Made by a program: the position numbers and the translations under genes
Notes under the pieces: generated by a model
What the model saw: only the letters and a program-made list of their open reading frames with translations
Told to the model about the DNA's origin: nothing
Databases searched by the model: none
Shown here: piece after piece, positions 59,240 through 64,000 of the stretch
Layout of the letters: every line of letters begins with the position of its first letter
Position numbering within the stretch: the first letter of the stretch is position 1
Assembly (NCBI GenBank): GCA_965220265.1
Contig: CBDCPM010000004.1
Span: 2,046,001 to 2,110,000 of the forward strand
Length of the DNA stretch: 64,000 bases
Direction of reading: 5' to 3'
DNA from: Bin87 sp965220265
GTDB lineage: Bacteria > Chloroflexota > Dehalococcoidia > Lucifugimonadales > UBA3495

Positions 59240-59563
59240 CACATCCCGCAACTTTGTTGTCGCGAATTTCGACTGCGGTGGCCCAACTACTGATGCGTGA
59301 GCGGACACCTAAACTAATCCCTTCCGTCATTACCGTGAAAATAGCCGATTTTCATGCTCATACGTGGCCTCGGCAAGGCAATCCGCAATTCTCGCGCAAG
59401 GGGGAATCCAGTGGTACCGGATGGAAGGAAGGAAGCCGGGTTTAGATAACCATTCACGCATCAGTAATTTGCCCTGCAATCCCTGGAACTGACTTTTGCA
59501 GTACTCCCTTGCCGCCGCCCTTTTCGCAGAATCAGCTAGGGTACATGTGACGGCTTGCAGGAA
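59240..59563. other. Gene-free stretch with an inverted-repeat pair
   Basis: TACTGATGCGTGA at 59288-59300 and TCACGCATCAGTA at 59454-59466 are inverted and 180 bp apart, the layout of a small non-autonomous element. Nothing coding is seen between them. Confidence 0.45.
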
Positions 59564-59737
59564 CTAATCCCTCTTCGCGCTGCGTTCGCGTAGCTTCCGC
59601 CGAAACCGTATCGCGGATCCCATGACTATCAAGCCGAGGGACCACAGCGAGGCCGTGGCGAATTTCGTTGATAGAATTATCGCCGCCACTTGCACCACGT
59701 ACAGCATCGTCCAAACCATGGTGACGGTTCCGGACAT
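59564..59737 (-). CDS. Small membrane protein, 57 aa
   Basis: MSGTVTMVWTMLYVVQVAAI starts helix 1; ATASLWSLGLIVMGSAIRF is helix 2; the tail is strongly basic (RRKLRERSAKRD). GAGGT lies 9 nt upstream, overlapping the stop of the preceding gene. Family not recognised. Two-helix proteins with basic tails are common small membrane partners. Confidence 0.6.
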   Translation of the reverse strand: MSGTVTMVWTMLYVVQVAAIILSTKFATASLWSLGLIVMGSAIRFRRKLRERSAKRD

Positions 59738-59746
59738 GTCCCAACC

Positions 59747-60004
59747 TCAGGTAAACGTAGACCTTAGAGGTTCGTCGGGCACTGGAACCGCGCCCCCGGT
59801 GTCAAGCATGATGGTCAGTACTACTACTACCACCGCCAGCACTCCTACGGCAGAGCCGATCGCCAGTCCTGCAAGCCTGACGACCCAGCCGTGGGGCCAA
59901 CCCAAGGCCAATCCAGTCGCCGGCCCAGTAAGGAACGCGACGGCAAAAAAGGAAAAATAAGCCAGTAGCTTGATCTCATTGACCTGACATAAAGTAAATA
60001 TCAT
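59747..60004 (-). CDS. Small membrane protein, 85 aa
   Basis: From ATG 60004: MIFTLCQVNEIKLLAYFSFF, FLTGPATGLALGW, and VRLAGLAIGSAVGVLAVVVV with a short polar tail. Two or three membrane helices. Stops 9 bp before the next small membrane gene; the two look translationally coupled. Function unknown. Confidence 0.6.
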   Translation of the reverse strand: MIFTLCQVNEIKLLAYFSFFAVAFLTGPATGLALGWPHGWVVRLAGLAIGSAVGVLAVVVVVLTIMLDTGGAVPVPDEPLRSTFT

Positions 60005-60017
60005 TACCTCACCGAGC

Positions 60018-60409
60018 CTATTGCCTCTCGAGTACCAACGCCTGAGCGATGACCGTCGTACCGTCCCGTCGAATTCCATTGATGGGATACTTCCCCGTAC
60101 CGCGTCCCAAGCTCGACTTTATGCAAAATTTAGAGGAAGCAACGGATGCCATCACGTTGGGACGCCGCCACTCATGGCTGGAGTCGGAGGATTTTTCACT
60201 ATCCGCTGCCAACGCTGATGTCCAGGAACTTACGGCTACCCTGTACCATTGAGTTGCAACCTCTCTCGCTTACGCGGTTTAAATGCGTAAAGTCGAGCCA
60301 AGTGGTCGGCGTGATTCAGGCCGAACAGCACTACGGCAATGGACTTATCGGCGTATTCGGCGGAGCCGTACATTTTCCGCAATTCGGAGGCGGTCTCGTC
60401 GATGGTCAT
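60018..60409 (-). pseudogene. 66-aa unknown gene, split by an IS701-derived mini-element
   Basis: ATG 60409 begins MTIDETASELRKMYGSAEYA, DKSIAVVLFGLNHADHL. Removing 60112-60297 and one CCAAG gives LGRGTGKYPINGIRRDGTTV, IAQALVLERQ and a stop: 67 codons with no gap. Not recognised; such short proteins with this ending are sometimes DNA-binding. It lies 13 bp upstream of the membrane-protein pair and may be the first gene of that operon. Confidence 0.75.
60112..60297 (+). mobile_element. IS701-derived mini-element (186 bp)
   Basis: Ends CTCGACTTTATGCA and TGCGTAAAGTCGAG, flanked by CCAAG. Contains only the last 35 codons of an IS701-like transposase (HSWLESEDFSLSAANADVQE). Confidence 0.88.
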
Positions 60410-60422
60410 TTTTCTTCCTTCC

Positions 60423-61417
60423 CTAGGCTTTGCACATTTCAAGCCGCGTAGGCGAGTGAATCTACAAGTCGGTGGTACAGGGCGGCCGGGACTTTCCATA
60501 TATCCGGTTCTGCGTCGGACAGTGAAAAACCCTCGGAGGCCAGCCACAAGTGGCGGCGCACCAGAGCGCTGGCATCCACGAAAGTTGGAGACGGCTTGGC
60601 GTACCAGGCCGCGGTGCGATGGCTCATGGGCAGTTGTTCCTGCATCAAGTGAGCCGCCAGGGTGGTCCAGGAGAATAGGCCCATCAGGATCGGCGTGGTG
60701 CGGGCAATGGCGCGATCGGACCACTGGCGTTGGGTCGCCACACCCAGATGTGCTCGCACTTCCTGGAAGGTGACCTCCAGTTGCCAGCGCAGCACAAACC
60801 ATTCCAGAACCTGCGCCGGGTCCACGGCCAGGTCAGTGCACAGCAGAGCCTGTGTAGCGAATTCTCCTTGGGGGTCCCGAACCAAAACCCAGCGCAGGGG
60901 CACGGGCGGCTTGCCCGAGCGATACCAGACCGCAGTTTGCGAGGTGAGCTCCACCGTGCGGGTCGTGCCGTCGTACCACGCCACCACCGCGGTGGCCCAG
61001 GACTGACCGGGATGGTCGACGAGTGATTTCAGCGCGGGCCGCCGTCGGCCTTTCAGCGGTGGCCGACCGTTCCGGCTCGGTTGACGTGGTGGCGCCGGTT
61101 CATAGAGGGCCGCGTCCAGGCGCAATCTGGTGATGAGGGTAACGGGTTCACGGAGGGATTGGCAGCAGTGGAGCAGGTCCAGGACGGCGTAGCCGCCGTC
61201 GCCCACCAGCACCAGGGGGCGCTGGGTCAGCCAACGGCGCAGTTGCATGACCATCTGCCGCGCCCAGTCGGTGAGTTTTTTGTGGCGGCGTCCGCGCTGC
61301 CGATAGTAGCGTTCCGAAGGCGCCAGCACAGGGTGAGCATCGCTTGGCCTTTTTCCAGGAGGGTCCGGCCAGCTTACCCTGTTCTTATAATTCATCTAAC
61401 TTTTGTGCAAAGTCCAG
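60423..61417 (-). mobile_element. IS701-like element, copy 2, internally deleted
   Basis: 995 bp, ends CTAGGCTTTGCACATTT-type, flanked by CTTCC on both sides. Confidence 0.87.
60439..61395 (-). pseudogene. IS701-like transposase lacking its N-terminal part
   Basis: Matches copy 1 from VLAPSERYYRQRGRRHKKLT to the true end ALYHRLVDSLAYAA. About 155 residues between the start (ATGCTCACCCT) and LTVLAPS are deleted; both joints carry TGCTCACC in copy 1. The first acid (GIDETL) is lost. Confidence 0.87.
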
Positions 61418-61651
61418 CTTCCCGGCACTCGCGGGCAATTGTAGTCATACCGAATAGCGCTGCGAAGAACCCTGTAAACGATGTTTGCAATGCCCCTGAA
61501 ACGTCCATTTGTCAGGGTTGACGCGGGGGCGGTGTCACCAGTTTGTCAAGGGCGGGCGGATCGTCTGTTGGGGGCACTTCACTGCTCAGGCCGTGTTGCC
61601 TAAGTTGAGTGAGAGCGGCTGGCGGCGCTTGTTCGCCGTGTGCGTCGTTAG
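61418..61651. other. Spacer
   Basis: Nothing recognised. Confidence 0.35.
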
Positions 61652-62512
61652 AGCCTGTTTACAATCTTTTTAGGATTAGCACCATGAAGGCAAGCACCAC
61701 CATCTGCCGGCTGGTATTGAGCTTCCTTTCACAGTTCTTCCAGAGTCGGCGGCACTTTTCCAGCCAGGCGAAAGACCGCTCCACCACCCATCGCTTTGGC
61801 AGCACCACGAAGGTGTGCAGTTCGTTGCGTTGCACCACTTCCACCGCGGCTCCCAACAAGCCTTGCACCGCAGTGGCGAAGGGCTTCCCGGTGTAACCCC
61901 CGTCCACCAGCACCTTCTGGACCTGGCTGAGGTCGGCCCGGTTTTCGTCAAACATCGCCAAAGCCCCAGCCCGGTCGGTAACGTCGGCGGTAGTCACGTG
62001 TATCCCATGGGGCAATCCTTGCGTGTCCACCGCGATGTGACGCTTGATTCCGGACACCTTCTTGCCCGCGTCAGAGCCCTTGCTATCGGCACTGTCCGTG
62101 TTCTTGACGCTCTGGGAGTCCACGATGCAGAAGCTGGTCGGCTCTTTCCGTCCATTGCTTTGTCGAACCGCGCCAACCGATTTTTTTAGGACACGCTCCA
62201 GAATGGAATCCTGACCCGGGCCCGGCCGCTCGCTCCATTGCCGGAAATACTGGTAGCAAGTGCGCCAATTGGGGAAGTCCGCCGGCAGCATTCGCCACTG
62301 GCACCCGCTTTTTTCAAGAAGTACAGCACGCCGCAGAAAACGTCATACAAGTCCACGGTGCGGGGTTTGGTCCGGCGGCGGGCCGACTCCAACGTCGGCA
62401 GAATATGGGCAAATTGCTCCCGGCTGATGTCGCTGGGATAAGAATGAGACATGATTACCCCTCCCCTGATCATAGTCTCAACTTAACCTATTCCAGAAAT
62501 CGTAGACAGGTT
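61652..62512 (-). mobile_element. IS5-family element A, copy 4
   Basis: 861 bp, TTAG on both sides. Confidence 0.9.
61659..62452 (-). pseudogene. IS5-A4 transposase, one shift
   Basis: 210 residues from MLPADFPNWRTC to the end are open in one frame through the A7 site (VLKKSVGAVRQSNGRKEP). The N-terminal part from ATG 62452 is out of frame because of A6 at TTGAAAAAAGCGGG. Confidence 0.87.
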
Positions 62513-62626
62513 CTTAGAACTCACCAAGAAGCGAGGGCCTCAGCGTCGCCGGGTCCCGCGTACAGGTCGTTCGGTGTCGGGTCCACAGAGACTGGTGTAG
62601 AAGCAGGTATTCTGGAGGTAAAGGTG

Positions 62627-63141
62627 TCAGCGGGCGGGAGCTTCCACGGGCAGGTCGGTGGTGATGATGGCGAAGATGCCCTCGGCATCGCGGACCGGAA
62701 CGGAGCGGGTGACCATCCAGATCTCATCGCCTCCCGCATCAAAATAAGGTTCCGTCCAGACGCCCGCGTCGGCGGCCAATGGTGCCCTGACCCAATCCTG
62801 CGACTGGATGTCGTAGGACGGCATGGCAAGGATTAGGACGACCTAGCCATTGTCGGTGCGATAGACGTAGGGCTGGCGGTGACCCTTCCGTCGTGGTCCA
62901 GCAACGCCGCGGCGCTGCCGTAGAACCCGGGGTGGGCATTCAGGTAAACCTGCAGGCGCTCCGCATAGTCGCTCTCATCGGTAGGGCGCTCCTCTTCGAG
63001 CTCTGCCGCCAAGGCATCGAGGGCGGAAACCACCTCGGCCTTGAGGGCCTCCTGAGTCGGAGGATTGTTATTGCAGGCGAAGGTGGCCAGCAAGACGATG
63101 GCAACCAGTAGAAGCGAGGCAATTTTAGTAACCAAGGTCAA
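62627..63141 (-). pseudogene. Cache-like lipoprotein, frameshift and stop
   Basis: MTLVTKIASLLLVAIVLLAT-FACNNN has a lipobox Cys. Then EEERPTDESDYAERLQVYLN, FYGSAAALLDHDGRVTASP, a shift to YVYRTDNG, a TAG, and MPSYDIQSQDWVRAPLAADA, YFDAGGDEIWMVTRSVPV, IITTDLPVEAP. The pattern is that of an extracytoplasmic Cache sensor domain without an output domain. Two lesions within 40 bp make it inactive. Confidence 0.78.
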
Positions 63142-63313
63142 TCACCAAGAGTTGATCGAGATCAGCGACGCGGGAGGGTTCAGGCTTCTGGGACAGTCCC
63201 AAAAAGACGACGGCACTTTACTCCGAGCCTTGAAGGCAGGTCAATCCGAGGTTTCCCAGTGGAAGACGCGCCTAGCGACCGTGACGTTCCGGCTTGGCCT
63301 GTAACCGATGACC

Positions 63314-63778
63314 TCATCTGTTCCGATGGTGCCCGCGGTTTAGTCGGTCTATCTCTCGACACTCCCGGCAACGGTGGGCGAACGACCCGTCTTCCAGCAG
63401 CATCTTGTCGTTGCCGCGCTCGCAGGTCCGCTCCTGGATTTCGAACGCATTGTTCAGTTCATGGTTCCTATTGATGTCTGGCCCGCAGTGCTTGTCGACC
63501 AGTTCCCGGTACCGCTTGGAGAACCGTGCGTATGCGCTGGGTTTTTTGCGCGGACGTCGGCATTTACGCGGAGAACCCGATTGGCTATGGTAGCGAGTTG
63601 TACGCTGCCGCCGTACTGTTCCGCGAGATGGGAGACGTCCCGGTAGGTGCAGTCGCGGGTCTGTCCCTTCGTTGTTGTTGCATGTGCGAACGGACTGGGA
63701 CGATCGCCCTATCCGGGGGCGAACCCTTAGGTCATCACAGATGTCATCAATTCTGATCGGACGGCGTGGATAGCCCAA
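63314..63778 (-). pseudogene. Possible Cys-rich protein, decayed
   Basis: The C-terminal part (ARFSKRYRELVDKHCGPDIN; DKMLLEDGSFAHRCRECREI) looks coding. Upstream, the better frame is different (DVSHLAEQYGGSVQLATIAN, RVLRVNADV), so a shift near 63540 is likely. It may be an HNH/zinc-ribbon-type or phage-like protein; not recognised. Confidence 0.35.
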
Positions 63779-64000
63779 CGTAATCGCGTCTTATCGGGAT
63801 GGCATTCCGATGCGTAGCCGAAGCGGCTATTTTTGACTGTGGATCATTCTGAAGGACCTGGTCTTTCGACGGGATTCCAGACCCTTCCGCAAGCTCAATT
63901 TGCATCACTTCAGATCAGAGCAAACAGCAGAATCCAAGACCTGATTATCCTGTCAGAAGCACCAAGATTAACTGCGCAACTTGGTGATTCTGTGATTAGA
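63779..64000. other. End of window
   Basis: No gene recognised. Confidence 0.35.

Overview
The window looks like a marine, SAR202-type Chloroflexota chromosome segment. This is inference from gene style: flavin-dependent oxidoreductases, an HpcH/HpaI aldolase, paired SDRs, and secreted LRR/Ig-like repeat proteins. No rRNA or marker gene is present to prove it. Base composition is GC-rich, with TTG and GTG starts in use. No tRNA, rRNA or CRISPR array was seen.

Region 1 (1-19.4 kb) is mostly intact. It holds an aldolase, M16 peptidase and MBL-fold group; a MazEF pair; an operon of an unknown gene plus HEPN (first gene split by an IS5 element); and an M42-type aminopeptidase. Next comes an EVE-domain/nuclease-like gene split by a 114-bp MITE, then a Uma2-family protein, a malate/lactate-type dehydrogenase, an Lrp ligand-binding protein and an AAA ATPase + PIN pair. 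It closes with an LLM oxidoreductase, a fused DNA methyltransferase-endonuclease, a histidine kinase with two response regulators, and a large unknown protein. Five separate loci here are of defence or toxin type.

Region 2 (19.4-33.2 kb) is dominated by IS elements (IS982-like, IS5, IS630, IS1380). One IS1380 lies inside the signal-peptide region of a large LRR/Ig-repeat gene that also carries three frameshifts. A 531-aa TPR protein is intact.

Region 3 (33.2-37.6 kb) is a small accessory island. It has a sigma-70-like protein without region 4 and an operon of a HipA-like kinase plus a HIRAN-domain protein, cut at its 3' end by a resolvase remnant.

Region 4 (37.6-51.8 kb) is a nested pile of IS630, IS1380, IS5 and IS3 elements and at least two MITE families. 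An FMN-dependent alpha-hydroxy-acid dehydrogenase and an excalibur-domain protein are the main cargo genes.

Region 5 (51.8-64 kb) carries two SDR genes, a TIMP/netrin-like secreted protein, a decayed MFS transporter, a truncated LLM oxidoreductase, a pair of small membrane proteins, a decayed Cache-like lipoprotein, and further IS5 and IS701-type elements.

The strongest observations come from precise insertions. In four host genes, removing the element plus one target duplication restores or rejoins the reading frame (EVE-nuclease, the HEPN-operon gene, the LRR gene, and a 66-aa gene near 60.2 kb). The 114-bp MITE occurs four times, each with a perfect 8-bp target duplication. Short 23-25-nt insertions recur inside IS630 transposase genes.
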